Source: Wuchereria bancrofti (lineage: Eukaryota; Nematoda; Chromadorea; Rhabditida; Onchocercidae). Taken from it: DNA of 64,000 bases. The position numbers and the translations under genes are program-made. Of the stretch, positions 27,325 to 39,811 are shown in pieces. Position 1 is the stretch's first letter. The number at the start of each line of letters is the position of its first letter. Location: positions 5,626,399 through 5,690,398 of the forward strand of contig SSBO01000001.1 of NCBI GenBank assembly GCA_005281725.1. The letters run 5' to 3'. Under the pieces are notes generated by a model. That model was given only the letters and a program-made list of their open reading frames with translations, did not search any database and was not told where the DNA came from.

Positions 27325-30300
27325 ATGCAAACTGGCACTTGGCTAGCAGCGATAATGACTTCGCTTCTTGTTATTATCAATAATCATTATTGCATTTCAC
27401 ATACTGCTGATACTAATCCTGGTACAGCTGTTACTAATATCAATATACCACCACCTGTTATTGTCAACGATGAACAGAAAGCGGGCACTTCCTATGACTA
27501 TCACGGTATGTATGTTACCACTTGATTGTCTCTTGATTTAAGAGAAATAGATGAGCGTGTGTTCGATGATATGGATGCGGACGAGTCTCGAATAATATTC
27601 TCAAACATAAGGGATAAAAAGTTTGAAGATCAATCAACTCGTTGTTGGGACAGTCTCTTTGTCACCACATCGAAACAATAGCTGATGTCCCATTTGGTTA
27701 TCACTACTGAAGTATGCCAATAATTCTTCAGTTTAGATTTGAACTGCATTCTTATTCGATGATATCAATGCAATTTTTCATTCTTACCTTTCTTTTTGGC
27801 AAGTAAATGAGTGATGAAAATGAGCTCTTTAATTTTCTGAAATATAAGTAAAATCTCATAAAAATTCAGGGCTTTCTGCGTACAATCGTTTGAGACATTC
27901 AGAACGGCAACGACGACGATACAAGCAAATGTTGCAACAGAAACAGAAGCAGCAGTTACAATTACGTCGTTCTGATGGTAGTGTTAGCGAAAAATTCTTC
28001 GATAATTTACGAAGACCACTGAATGTCAATAACAATGATGGTGTATTAAGGAATAAAATGAAAGCTCACCACAGAGTAAGAATCTTTTTGATCAAAACGG
28101 CAAAATGTGAATGATATTCCACTGGCATGGTTTCGAAATCATGTGCTTTACTTCCGTGTTTTTAAAACAATGGGAAAACTGATATCGTATCAGTTATCAA
28201 AGAACAAAAATGAATGACCAATTATTTTTCAGTCCGAGAAGTTTTAACTGGAAAAAATTCCTTTGTACTTGAGCACTCTTAAGTTTGTTCCAATTTCCGT
28301 CTTCCTCTTGTTCCAATCAGTTTTTCTCAGTTTTCCTCTTGTTCCAATTTCCGTCATTGCAACTTGAGCTGTATAGCTTAAAATATAAAATTTTAGATTC
28401 AGCAATAATAGTTGAAATTTCCTACCAACGTATTATTTCTTTTAAAAAAGCACAAAATTTCTTAGCCAACAAATACTTTCCTGCATCCATTGTTTTCTTC
28501 CATCCTCACAGCCAGCTATATTTGCCTTCCTATTGTTAGTATTTTTTCCTGTTTGTCAAATATATCAGAAACGAGGAGCATATCAATCGCAAATTTGGAT
28601 GAATCTCTAACTTTTGTTATGTTTCCTTAAATAAAAAGTCGAAAAATTCTCACACTGCTCTTTTTCATCATTGCTAAAAAAATGATATGAAGAAAATTCC
28701 GTTGCATTTTTGAGGGCAGAATAGAGAAAGGTAATGACATCATTGAGTGTGCTCACTTCTATACAAAATAAATATTTTATTGAAAGGAAAAAGTTTTAAA
28801 AGAAGTGTTATCTCAAAAATTTTATTTTAATCGAAAAATGAGCAGTTGAATACTTTGAAGTCTCAGAAAGAAATCGATAATTAAAAAAGCATTTTTACAT
28901 GCTGAAAGGATTTTTTCACCATTATCAATCAATCAATTTTCGAAGAAAGTTTTAATATAATTGTTAAATCAAATTTAATTTTCGATCATGCTTTGTTCGA
29001 GAAGTGAAAAACGATCTTGATAAAAAGTCTGTTAGGCTAATAAGTTCTGAGAACTCAATCTCATTCTCTTAATCACTTACATATGCAGTTGCATAACAGT
29101 TATCTCATTTACAATAAGCAGATAATCACCGTGAAGTTTACAATTTTTGGAATGTTTTTAAAGAAATTTTTAAGAATCTATTGTCTTTCTGTATATGTAT
29201 TCAATTGTCAAACCTGCCATTGCATATTTTTTTCAAAACGAATAAGTTAAAATTCATATTTGAAATAGTGTTAGCTAAAGATTTAGTATCAGAACAAGAA
29301 ATTAGTATTTTGAAATAAACAGTCCTCAGAATTTTTCATATTTTGCCCTAAAGCCAGGAAACAAAAACTTGAACATTTGTATCTGAACAAAGTTGTCAAA
29401 GAAGTCAAAAGCGTAGTCAAAAACGTGTTACCTTTAAGAAGTTAATGCAATACTGAAATTGTGGACATTTGGAGGTCAGAATATATATATATTAACATCA
29501 ATGATTATATATATGAATACGTATATATCTGATAAAACTTCTCAATTTGTATGCAGAAAATTCTACGTTTTTTAGGATCTCAAATCAAAACGGGAGAGGA
29601 ACGAGCCATTATGTGAAAGTGACCGTAATACTGTGCATATGAATACTCCAACTGAGGAATATGACCCCCCATTTTTTGTCGAAATACGCTGCAAAAGTAT
29701 CGCTGATTACGAACAACAACAAGGACGTATACCTATTAGGCTACAAGTATTGCATTTAAAAAATTTTTTTTTTAATTGACACTCTTATGATAATATTATT
29801 TTATAAGATTAAGTAAGTATCATGTTATGATGGAATATTTGAAATTATTGCGTACCTGAAAAACTGAAAGACTCGTAGTTTTATTAGTGGAATTTGCACA
29901 TCAATGCATCAACACTGGAGTGAAATAATGTGGAAATGTTTCGGTGAAAATCAAAATTGAGAAGATTACAATTAGACTTGTAGTTTTACCGTTTCGCCCT
30001 ATTCCTTGTCTATCTGCAAATAGAATTCGATATTAAGTCTATTTAATTTCACCATTTTAAATACCATCATTAACGAGGAGATTTTCAATATTCAAAAAAT
30101 ATACATATATTGACATATATTGCAATTAATTTATGATTCTCTTCATTAATTTTTTTGATCTTGAAAGTACGCTTTTATCACTGGTGAGCAGAATGACTGG
30201 CAGGAGTTGTGGAATATAATCGATTTGCTCGTTCAAATTTATCATCACACGCATGAAATTTTAGGATTGTTTATCATTTGATAAATTCAGTTGTCTGTTA

Positions 30301-31077
30301 TCCTTTACAATAATATGCCAAATTTGTTTATTTTATTACCACTTCATAGAGAAGTTTGACTTTAAAAAAAGCTATTCCAAATTTCTGAGTTTTTCTTATA
30401 CAGGCACAAACTCATATAATTTAAAGTGAAACATATTATCTACAGCGACAACAGGTTGTCAAAAATTAAAAGCAGCTTCTTTTTTCAACTGGCAGTAAGT
30501 TCGCAAAATATATTAGACTTTTTTTGATCAATTTCTAGTGAATTTAACTGTCAGTTGCCAATGAGAAAGGCAAATTTTCCAAATTTTTTTTTAAATCTGA
30601 AAAATGTTCAATTGTTGACAAGTGATATGATTTAAGGTTAATTTAATAAGAATTTTGCCTGTGTCGAAAAAAGTCCAATAGAAAAGTGCAAAATCTATAA
30701 ATTTGAAAGTGAAAAATTGGAATTTAGGAACTCTAATGTGTTTAATAAAAAACCTCGCAATTTTAAAATAGTGATCTTGCAGGCTTATACTTATACTCAT
30801 TGACTCTTCGATGAATGAAATGCAAAGCTCATTACTGACATAATGAAAATATTCGACCTGTTCAAATGTTGAATGATTAAGTGTTTCCAATTTAAAATAG
30901 TTAAATTTTCAGACGTGTGTGCATGGCATGTTACGCTGTGTGCAAAACTACAAGGATCAACATTTTTCGCGTCGGCGAATTGGCTCTCATAGTTGGCATC
31001 CTTATACAATTCCCAATGTACCCAGTTCATGTGAATGTATGTGGCCGGTGGATAAGTATGGGCACCAGGAACTTTAA
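27325..31077 (+). CDS. secreted cystine-knot pro-hormone, Spaetzle/PTTH/Trunk-like
   Basis: Four exons, 27325-27505, 27870-28075, 29576-29746 and 30913-31077, join in phase to give 240 residues. Residues 1-25 form a signal peptide (hydrophobic LAAIMTSLLVII core). A basic, Gln/Arg-rich pro-region follows. A KSKR dibasic site ends it at about residue 133, just before the only cysteine-rich part. The mature part of about 107 residues has six cysteines: C-x25-C-x19-C-x6-C-x30-C-x-C, ending VPSSCECMWP. A late CxC closing a six-cysteine domain, preceded by a Pro-rich beta-like strand (DPPFFVEIRC), is typical of the neurotrophin-fold group that includes Spaetzle, PTTH and Trunk. Those are dimeric secreted ligands of Toll or Torso-type receptors, activated by proteolysis. 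Which subfamily this belongs to cannot be settled by eye; IL-17-like folds are a weaker alternative. Expected action is extracellular. The gene is flanked by long gene-poor DNA. Confidence 0.7.
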
Positions 31078-31100
31078 TATGCTACTTTCCATTTCTTGTA

Positions 31101-31106
31101 GTAAGT
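31101..31106 (+). other. strong donor-like site 24 bp past the hormone stop codon
   Basis: A GTAAGT motif begins 24 bp after the TAA of the cystine-knot gene. It may start a 3' UTR intron, or end an alternative reading of the last exon. The alternative frame of that exon is open to this point but lacks the cysteine-knot spacing, so the frame ending at 31077 is preferred. Confidence 0.35.
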
Positions 31107-31215
31107 TATAAGCTGGATAATTTCTTTTTAGCAATGAGAAATTGCTGAGTTGCTTAAATAGTTTGTTTATACTTTTGAAATTTGAAAAGTTATGATAACA
31201 TAGTGAGAGAAATGG

Positions 31216-31221
31216 AATAAA
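31216..31221 (+). terminator. polyadenylation signal AATAAA
   Basis: The first AATAAA downstream of the cystine-knot gene lies about 140 bp after its stop codon. Confidence 0.45.
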
Positions 31222-31866
31222 CGGTAGCACAAAAATTAGTATTTTATCGTCAGATTGATGTCTCGAATTTAATCCAATACCAATAAGTTAATTTTTCTTT
31301 TTTTTTTTTGTAGAAAATGACAAACCAATATGATTTGAAACTCTTTGACAATCCAAAATCCCTAACAAACTAAGTCGAAAAATTAATTTTATTCTACTGA
31401 AGTTTAGAATTTTTGTTATCATCAAAATTTTCAAGTAATTTTACTTTCTTGAGCAACCAAATATATGAAGAGGAAAGAAAAATAACATAGCTGTGACAAA
31501 TAATTCCCAGCGCATTTTGAAAATCTGCCATTATTGTTTTTGTCCTCTCTAATTTTTATGACTAAGAAAAAGGACTTTAAAATTAGAAAAAATTTTTAAT
31601 TTGTCATCACAGTCATATTAACTAATAGGTTTTTAATTATAGGTTATTGATTATTGGTTCTATAAAAACATAACAAAAGTTAGACTGCGACAACTAAAAG
31701 ATCAAATAGTTTGCACTATAAATTGAAAAAGTTGGTTTCCTCAATGAGTTCCTTGATTGAGTAAATATGATTTGGTTTCATAATAAAAGCATAAAAAGGC
31801 TTTGGCAACACCTGTACGTGATTATTGTTTAAAATGCAACATGAGAGCATCACTCCTGTTTTGTTC

Positions 31867-31912
31867 AATTTACAGCACAATTAAAAAAAGAAAAAAGAAT
31901 TTACAGCACAAT
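31867..31912. repeat. short tandem duplication with A-rich spacer
   Basis: AATTTACAGCACAATTAAA occurs twice in a row, separated by an A/G-rich spacer. It is intergenic. Confidence 0.8.
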
Positions 31913-32066
31913 TAAATCTGGATTTTATTGAGTCGCGAAACGAAACTGTGAACACACATTATATTTGGGTAATTTAAATCAAAGTCATTCCTTAAACTGA
32001 AGAAGTTGATATTGAAAATTGATAATTTTTGCCTATAATTATTACAACATTTCTTTAAGGTTTGAA

Positions 32067-33469
32067 ATGTTAGAAAAATATCGAGTGAAAGTTAGCAGAA
32101 TACTATGCTTCGGATACAGCCAGGAGAGTTATTTATCAGCGACAGCTGTTGTTGAATGTTATGCATATTTTAATGTTCATCTTTATTTGTTATTGAGATA
32201 AAACGATCGTGAAGTTAATGCTTTTCATTGCGGAATATTCATGGGATAGATATTATTAAGTCAGCTTTTGAATTTTTTATATCTATAAGCTGTACCAATA
32301 ATCAATCTAACATTTAATAAATGTAATGTCTCATTCTAAACCTGTTAAATGGATTGAGAATAATCCTTAAGTATGAAGCAAAGATAGATTCAGGCTTCAA
32401 GTTCACACTGCTACAAGTGTTTTTGCATAATCAATGCTATAATGAGGTCTAAAACTATTTGTTGTATATAAAGTTGTCAGCGCATTTATTTAGATCGCAG
32501 TCTGCAGTCGCCTTAATGCAAGAAGAGTTACGGTAAGAAGTTGATTTTTCATCTATTTACTTGTAACATTCGTCTCAAATGTTAATTTCTGCATGACCAT
32601 GGCTGAAATAACAAGCTTTCCAATATATAGTAGTATTATTTCTATATCATTTTATCATACTTCTGAGCAATTACTTTACAGCTTTTAATTACTTCAATGC
32701 ATGCACCCTATTTCTCAGTGTACATATTATCATTTAAACGATGACTTCCTTCGTCCTGACTCCTCAATTTTAATTTCTTCTGCGAATGACTATACCAGCA
32801 CGATTAAAAAATTGTTGAGAACTTTCAGAGAAAAGATAGGATGAAATCAACAACTTATACATAAATGGCTTATAGGATTGTTCAATGTTATTCCAAGATA
32901 TATTTCATTCGTAGCGTTTTTCTCAGACTTTGTTTACCTAAAGAAATATAATTTCGTATCTGCTGAATCTGGTAAAAGCACTCTCAAGTTTGGTGTCATA
33001 ATAGTAAGACTCAACCAATCCATTACCAATACTTACATTGTTTTCCGTATCATTTCATTTCGTTTAAAATTTCTTATTTGAACTTTGGGGAAATTCAAAT
33101 ATTATAATTGTATAATTCTGCAAGTTAAAAATGTTATTGGTAATGTTTGCAAATGGAAATGTTTACCGAAAATTCGAAAATATTTTGTAAAAAGTTGCTC
33201 CTTTGTTATTACTATTTTTTCTTGTGGAAATTTCTTGAAATTTGCAAAGAAAAGTAATGAAATCTGAGTTCAAATCTTTCAAAATTTCTGTATGAAATAA
33301 TAAATCTGAAAAAGCATGAATTGTTGTTGAATAGGATGTGTCAGGACGAAAAGATCAAGTTTTGTTAAGTGAGGGAACGGCAAGAGTTAATGAGGAACAG
33401 GGCGAAAAAGGAGACAGTTCAAATCTAAATATGCAGGATATAACATTTCAAAAACCGATGAAAACATAA
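32067..33469 (+). other. possible small gene; terminal exon 33335-33469
   Basis: After a GAATAG acceptor, 33335-33469 is open for 44 codons and reads like coding sequence (SEGTARVNEEQGEKGD, then MQDITFQKPMKT and TAA). It enters in phase 0. A possible upstream partner is 32067-32090, an ATG stretch MLEKYRVK followed by GTTAGC, also phase 0; together they would give 52 acidic residues. Another candidate partner is a short exon ending at a GTAAGA near 32534. No domain is recognised. The terminal exon is plausible, but the 5' part is guesswork. Confidence 0.3.
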
Positions 33470-33585
33470 ACAAAAATTCCTCAGCTTTTAATTTATGGAA
33501 AATCATTTCCTTGACGACTTGTTTGTCGACACATCTGGAATATAAACTTCAACGCGTCCAGAAACTTGAATCATTCTTAAGAATC

Positions 33586-33603
33586 AAAAAAAAAAAAAAA
33601 AAA
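33586..33603. repeat. poly-A run of 18
   Basis: A homopolymer between the + strand orphan exon and the 3' end of the GLOD4 gene. It is not associated with a retrocopy that I can see. Confidence 0.9.
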
Positions 33604-33980
33604 CGAGAATAAGTAAAAAAGGTTAATTTGACCGTATAAATACTGCCTTGATTGTATAATAGTATTCTGTCTCTTTTATCCTATGCTTTTGTTCCTTGCA
33701 ATTTTTGTCAAATGTTTCCATATTAAGAAATGATTTGTTTCGGTGCTTTTCTATTATTCCTATGCAACTTTTATTGTTTGCAATGTAATAAATGGGTAAA
33801 CAAATAATTTGCATACGTAAAAGCAGGATAATCTAATCTTCCTTGAAAAAATGTTGTAAAACGATGGATTCCTCAATATATTAATGATTTTGCTTAAACA
33901 CTTTAGCAAAATTAATAAATTCAACTTCAATCCTACATACGCCAGTGACGAACAAATTAAAGAAAACTGAAAAATGTCTA

Positions 33981-36204
33981 CTAAATGGGTATTTTGTATT
34001 TTCCACTTTTGTCATCATTGATTGCTTTCAACAGTTTCGCATCTGCATCTAGGTCAATCCGTGATAATTCTCGAAAAGCTTCATCACCAACAAAACAAAT
34101 CTCATGGTCATTCTACAAAGCAAAAGATTTTTTAAAAAAGATCGCGTTAATCAAATGTTTAAAAAATATATGGGTTAAAAATTTTTGATTATAATTATTA
34201 AATAAAAAGTAATTTGATATAAGAAATTACTACTTACTGGGTCAGCAAGAATGACAACTTGAACAGTTGCCTTATCGGGAGTATCTAGCTTTATTAAAGG
34301 AGTCAAAATCTTTTGCATCGTTTCCTCTATCTTCTTTTGTATTGGCTCTAACTGAAAGTGTAAATGCATTTTTCGACTGTTGATGAAAATATATAATGTA
34401 ATGAAAGACCTAGAGCCTTTGTAAAAAAGGCTTAGATTCTTCGAAGATGACTTACTTCTTTCGCCGGAACAGAAAAAGCTATCCTACCAAAACCAGTACA
34501 GCGATCGATTCTAGCATTAATGAGGTTCCATTCCAATTCGAACTGAAAATACAGCGACTAAGAGGAACCAGAGCCTATGACATAAGGAAAGTACGAAAGT
34601 ACAAGTTTTTCTCGTGTTTTAATGAATCAAGATTCAGTCAAAGTGCAACAAGAAAATTTTGTTTCGAAGTAAAAAAACAGCACTTATGATAACTGACAAA
34701 AACAAAGAAGTAAAACCTTTTTTTTTTCACCAGTCGAAGTAATAAAACAGTTTTCGTTGTGTTTGATCACGGTAAAATCCAGTAATTTAGTCCAGTAATC
34801 TACAAAATTTAAGGAAACTAACATAAGACGAGGAGAAAATGTAAATGAAAAATAAGAGAAATTGAAAAAAAAGTAAGTTTTGAAATAAAAAAATGATAAT
34901 TACGACAAAATAAAAAGATTTAAAAAAATTTATACAAGTAACTCAATCATAAAAGGATATGCCGTCATTAATAATATATGAATGCATTTAATTAAAATAA
35001 CACATATATGCTTCTTAAAACTAATACAACAAATACTCAAAAACTAGCCACTAACTGCCTGATTAACTAAACCAATTATATCAATCATCAAATGAATTCA
35101 CATCATCTGGGAGAAATAAACGAACCTAAGGTTTTGTTTAAGTCAGGTGTATTTAATTTCACTTTATAAATCGAGTCTGCATTAGCTGATTCAGGATCAT
35201 GTTGCAAAATGTAAAATTTATGCCCATCAGGATCCTCAACTTCCACTTCCCCATTCGCCATAATGACAGCCATCGGGTAATTTTTGCAATTTTCAAACAC
35301 ATCCGTTGATTGAATACAAATCCCCTGACATTATTCCAGAAATAAAAAATGATAATATGACGCAATAAAGATCATACCAAAGTTAATCTGCTTCAACGTA
35401 CAACAGAATTTGCTTTGATCTTCACTTAATAATTTAAATACATCAGCTGAGTTAGGTTATGGTTACATCACAAATTAATTAAACAAAATTTATAAATAAT
35501 TTATACAAAAACAAGTAAAAATCGTAAAACTTATTCAAGAAAAATGTAACAACTTACTCCAAAATCATTACCCAGCTTGTATGAACTGACTGAATAGTTA
35601 TACGTTAATTCCAGTACGAAATGATCATCTTCGCTTCCATAACCGACCATCGTTTTACTCCACTTATCGGCATATGGCCTGTAAAGAAACACTGATCCTA
35701 TAATTTTACCGAACAGGAAATAAAATATTGCAATGAACAGGAACAAAATGAAAAAGGCAGAACAAACGGTCAACTGAAAATCAAATTAGGAATTGAAAAA
35801 ACGGGAGAAAAAACACGAACCCATTACACGTAGCTTTACAACCTTCCTCAAATTCTTCATGTCGTAGAACCTTAAATATCTTTTTTGTTCTTATAATAAT
35901 GGAAAACTTCAAGGACTTGTTTTGAATTATATTGTCTTTTAAAACCACTAAGATGAAATCAAGTTAGACTGAAATTTTATGAAAAACAAAAGACGTTTAG
36001 CAAAAAATTAAATTGATAGAAATGATATGCTAAGAAAAACAGAAGCATTTTTTTTCGCTTGGGTTATTACTAAATTTGCTTAATTAGCTACTAAATTCAA
36101 CCAGAAAGAGCAAAAATTACCTTCATTTTTAGAACATTTACAAAAAAATCACGGCTTATTTTTCGATTAGTAATTTTGAACACGTAATGTAGTGCACGCG
36201 TCAT
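33981..36204 (-). CDS. glod-4: glyoxalase domain-containing protein 4 (GLOD4)
   Basis: Eight exons on the minus strand, in reading order 36121-36204, 35821-35870, 35558-35678, 35126-35324, 34717-34799, 34456-34542, 34238-34351 and 33981-34112, give 289 residues, the family's usual size. Hallmarks are present in order: TRALHYVFK at the start, [86 protein letters not shown] and [19 protein letters not shown]4 proteins carry two vicinal-oxygen-chelate (glyoxalase/dioxygenase) modules. They lack an established glyoxalase I activity and have been found in cytosol and mitochondria. The intron before 35870 ends in AAG rather than CAG, but the join restores the conserved MKVLRHEE motif exactly. No signal peptide is present. 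Transcription runs toward the gene-poor region. Identity is near certain. Confidence 0.95.
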
Positions 36205-37995
36205 TGTAAATATAAGCTAATTAAATTTCAAGCTAAGAAATAATCGACAAACACGTCATGAAAGAAGAGAACAATTGAAATAAATATGCTGCATGCAACT
36301 TTGATAAAACAGTGACAAGACTTGAGGAATTTTTCTCGATGCAATTGTATTATTTTGGATAAATCCAGCATAATTTAAACATACACCCTATGGTGTACAA
36401 CGAATTCATCCACAAAGAACTTTTATAAAAGCAAAATAAAAGAGTGGGATTTTTCTGCAGGAAGACTGACAAAATTATAAAGTAATTCTTTACAGACTCG
36501 AAGTGATAAAAGATTTGTTTCTAATCGACTACTGGTATAGTTTCATTTTCTTTTGCCTTTTCTGAAAAATACCTACGAAAGGAACTTTAAATTTCAGAAT
36601 GAAACTTGATTTCTCTCAAAGAATGGAAATATTTAAAAAAAAGCCTTCTAAAGATCCACATTTATTGCGAAAATCTCAAAAAACTGCAAGATTAATTTTC
36701 CATGTGTTTGTTAGTAAAGCAGTCCTTATATGCCATATGAAAATAGGAATGGGATCTTATTTACGGTTAAAAGCAATTCTGTTTTTAGGATAAAAATATT
36801 GTTTATCAACTAGCAATAAATATATTTTTTCACCAAAGCAGACCATCCTGTTTTAGAGAATAAGTCTGCATTTGGATTTTCAAAGCTACCGCTGTGGCTT
36901 TATAATTTTTTCCCTGAAAAAAGAGATTTATAAAATAATGTCTGATGCTTTCTGCTAACAGTCATGACAACAACTGTGATGCTGAAGATATTCGATGAAG
37001 ATTTTATAATCCAACATCGTTTTCCACAATTCACGAAAAATATGGTTAACAGGGAAATCTGCTAAGATGAGCATAGATTCCTCATTAAATATCCAACCTA
37101 ACACTTTTATCCTTCACAAACAGTCATCTTTCTTCTCCGTTATTGCCATTCATTTCAAATTCGATCATACGATTTACATTATATCTCCTCCACTTTATGG
37201 AGGTCAAAATACTTGATAATATGAGTCGTTCCAAAATTTTGGAACAAGTCCTTACTGTTTAAATCGTATATAAGAAATACAAATTCCAGAAAAGAACCGA
37301 CAAAAAACTCATGACAAACCTAATAAACTCTTCAATGAACCGTGCTGCATTTCAGCTGATATAAAAGGTGTTTTTTTTAACATCATTCAAAATAAACCCG
37401 ACAATTGGAACAGTTTATATGTTCTGAAAACCAAAATACGAAGCAGTGAGAACAGAAGTTCTTGACTTATCTTGCATAGCTCTGAAAGAAGAAGAAAAAA
37501 ATCAAGAGACAAAGACACAGATATAAATGTAAGCTAAGGAATCCATGACACAAAAATTTTCATGATCAATAAAATTCTAACTTCTGTCTATCATAAATGC
37601 CACAGAGAAGAACTTATTCCATTTTTAGCGATGAAACTGGTATAAAACAAAACGTCCTCAGCCAGAAAAAACCACAGTTCCGGTTCCGAATCCCTACTAA
37701 AACATAAGAAATGAAGCAGGCATAATTCGGTCTCGCTTACTTTAAGACCAATCAGAAGTTATGCAGAAACTACCGCAGTGATTTTTCGACTCGATATGTG
37801 TAAAAACCAATTCCCTTTCGGATTATATTTTATTCGTGCCTTCAATGTGAAATGAATATAAAATTAATAATTTTTTACGCTTCTACAAGCTAAGCAACTA
37901 ATAAAAACATCTACCGGAAGAAAATTTATATCGTTATTTCAACACATTTTTTCCAACAGCTCTGCACACTACTTGATCAGCTACATCTGGTGTGA
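36205..37995. other. intergenic between GLOD4 and CHCHD2 genes
   Basis: Promoter of the GLOD4 gene and 3' region of the CHCHD2 gene, both minus strand. The only other coding candidate is the + strand open frame at 36599. A minus-strand open stretch near 37630-37710 behind a TTTTAG is readable but has no partner exons. Confidence 0.4.
36599..36793 (+). CDS. possible 64-residue basic protein, unrecognised
   Basis: An ATG one base after a perfect TTTCAG acceptor opens a 64-codon frame on the strand opposite its neighbours. The product starts MKLDFSQRMEIFKKKPSKDP, is strongly basic in its first half and ends in a hydrophobic stretch. A GTTAGT donor-like site at about codon 38 could splice it to ACC ATC CTG at about 36838, giving a slightly shorter protein. 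The acceptor next to the start is the pattern expected for spliced-leader trans-splicing, but nothing else supports expression. It could be a chance frame. Confidence 0.3.
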   Translation: MKLDFSQRMEIFKKKPSKDPHLLRKSQKTARLIFHVFVSKAVLICHMKIGMGSYLRLKAILFLG

Positions 37996-39066
37996 TCATG
38001 GATTTTTTGCACGGCACTGCTTGAAAATTTCGTTAAAACTTTGGCATAAGCTGAGGTCATTCTGCATCTCCGTACTGAAAGTGTAACATAAAACATTATT
38101 CGGATTTCAAATCCAATACTGGAATTTAATCAGAAAATCCTTCCAGAAAAAAATCACTGTTCTGGCAGTTTTGAAAGAATTATAGTATAAAAAAGCATGG
38201 ATCTTTATAAGCTCTTGTATATTTCCATTACTGTAGTAGTGATATGTTTACTAAATACTTTGTCCAGAAATGACATTTTGTGTTTAGTAACTAAAAAAAG
38301 CGTGAAGGAACCATATAATAACTAACGCGCTCTTAATCTCAGTAAAGTGCTAAATATAACATTCCCTAGAGAATTCTAAGTAAGTTTAAATAAGGCACAT
38401 TCGCTGAAACTATTTAATACAAAAAAGTTTTGTGGATTTGATATAACCCGAAAGTTAACCATTCCATAAATTGTTTCCATTCAAATTCACATGGATTTCT
38501 GTACTGTTGCTGTTGTTCTATCTGCTGTTTTCCAGAAAGAGCAATTTCATCGTTGTTTCCATGACCGCCACCGCCCCCAGTTAATATGTTCCCAACTGCA
38601 TGACCCTGAAAATACATAAACAGTTGTTCTTTAAACGACTGATTTGTATTCAGCAAATTGCATGGTTTTACCCAAATGTCAAAGTTTGAACTTAAATTAC
38701 AAAAAAAACTTAATAAATGATTACATAAGTTATAGCTAAATTACTAAATCTTTCCATTATGATGAAGTGACATGAAATGCAAACTTCCCAGCCCCCAGTA
38801 TATAGATGGAATTAATCATCACGGTGCAAATAACTTACAACTGCTGAACCGATTGCAACACCACCAGCAGTTGCAGCCATCTGTCCCATCAATCCAGGGC
38901 CACGCGATGCAGGTGCTATACCGAAATGTGCAGGTGCTGTTGCACTTGGTGCCGTCGGTGAGTAGGTCTGCATCGGTACTGGTGAAGAACGTGCGGACAT
39001 CGGCGACGATGTACGTCGGTGTACTGGCGGAGACGGCTTCGGTGAAGCCATGCGACGACGAACCAT
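37996..39066 (-). CDS. har-1: CHCHD2/CHCHD10-family mitochondrial twin CX9C protein
   Basis: Three exons, 38839-39066, 38460-38605 and 37996-38074, give 150 residues, matching the family's usual length of about 150. The N-terminus is Arg/Pro/Ser-rich (VRRRMASPKPSPPVHRR) and fits a mitochondrial presequence. Next comes the conserved hydrophobic segment AATAGGVAIGSAVGHAVGN, then a Gly-rich linker and a Gln-rich tract. The CHCH domain follows: NPCEFEWKQFMEC is the first CX9C pair and LSLCQSFNEIFKQC the second. The cysteine of the first pair is rebuilt across the last intron (TG|T), which supports the splice. CHCHD2/10 act in the intermembrane space, with roles in MICOS and respiratory-complex function. 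The C. elegans member is har-1; I use that symbol by orthology. No key residue is missing. Confidence 0.93.
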
Positions 39067-39640
39067 TTCTTCAACTTAATTATTTAATAAATTATATTGA
39101 GTTAACGAGCAGCTAGACTCATACGACTAATCTAGATTCAATTAATCCTAACACTTACACATGAAAATGTTGAAGCCACAAAAATATGGGCCGTTTCTTA
39201 GCTCACTGTCACCCTCTGCTAGCCAATCCCAAGATTAACACGTGTGCACAGATAAACCTGTCCACAACCACTAATTGTCACCAATACGACAACCCAGACA
39301 CAACCCATCCCACACAACTCTCGCACTAGCAGTATAATTTGCTGACTCATTCATGTTCAGGAAACCACTCTTCAGATATCAGACAAGTGTAGCAGCGCTA
39401 TTGCTTATTCTTTCCAGTCGGGAATAATTGGTGAATTTTTTATCATACACTTTTTTGTGAGATTTAGATATATTGTATTCCCGTGGTAACGGGACTCTAG
39501 TCACTTCTATATAAACTGAACATCCTCGTTTTCATTTTATATTTATTGTGTGTGTTTCTGTTATTATGGCTGTCCAGTTTTATTACAGAAATGTTCGCAT
39601 ATATTACGATTCTCCAGTTGAATTTGTGAATTCTTGTTAT
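39067..39640. promoter_or_regulatory. upstream region of the CHCHD2-family gene
   Basis: About 250 bp directly upstream of the CHCHD2 start (39120-39360) is clearly less AT-rich than its surroundings and rich in C on the + strand. That position fits a promoter. No defined factor site is claimed. Confidence 0.35.
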
Positions 39641-39811
39641 AAGGCATAGTGATCAGATATTTGCAACTCATAGACCCATTTCTGAGGACATTCAAAATAT
39701 ATTTAGTACAGCACTGGGCAAGTAAAATCTTAAACCTGAAAATAAGGAAGGTATCCAGCGCATTACTGATTTCTTATGTTATTCTGAAAACGATCAGACA
39801 TTCAAACCTAT

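Noticed and set aside
30917..31111. Alternative open frame through the last exon of the cystine-knot gene
   Set aside because: It does not match the phase of the preceding exon, and it destroys the six-cysteine spacing and CxC end.
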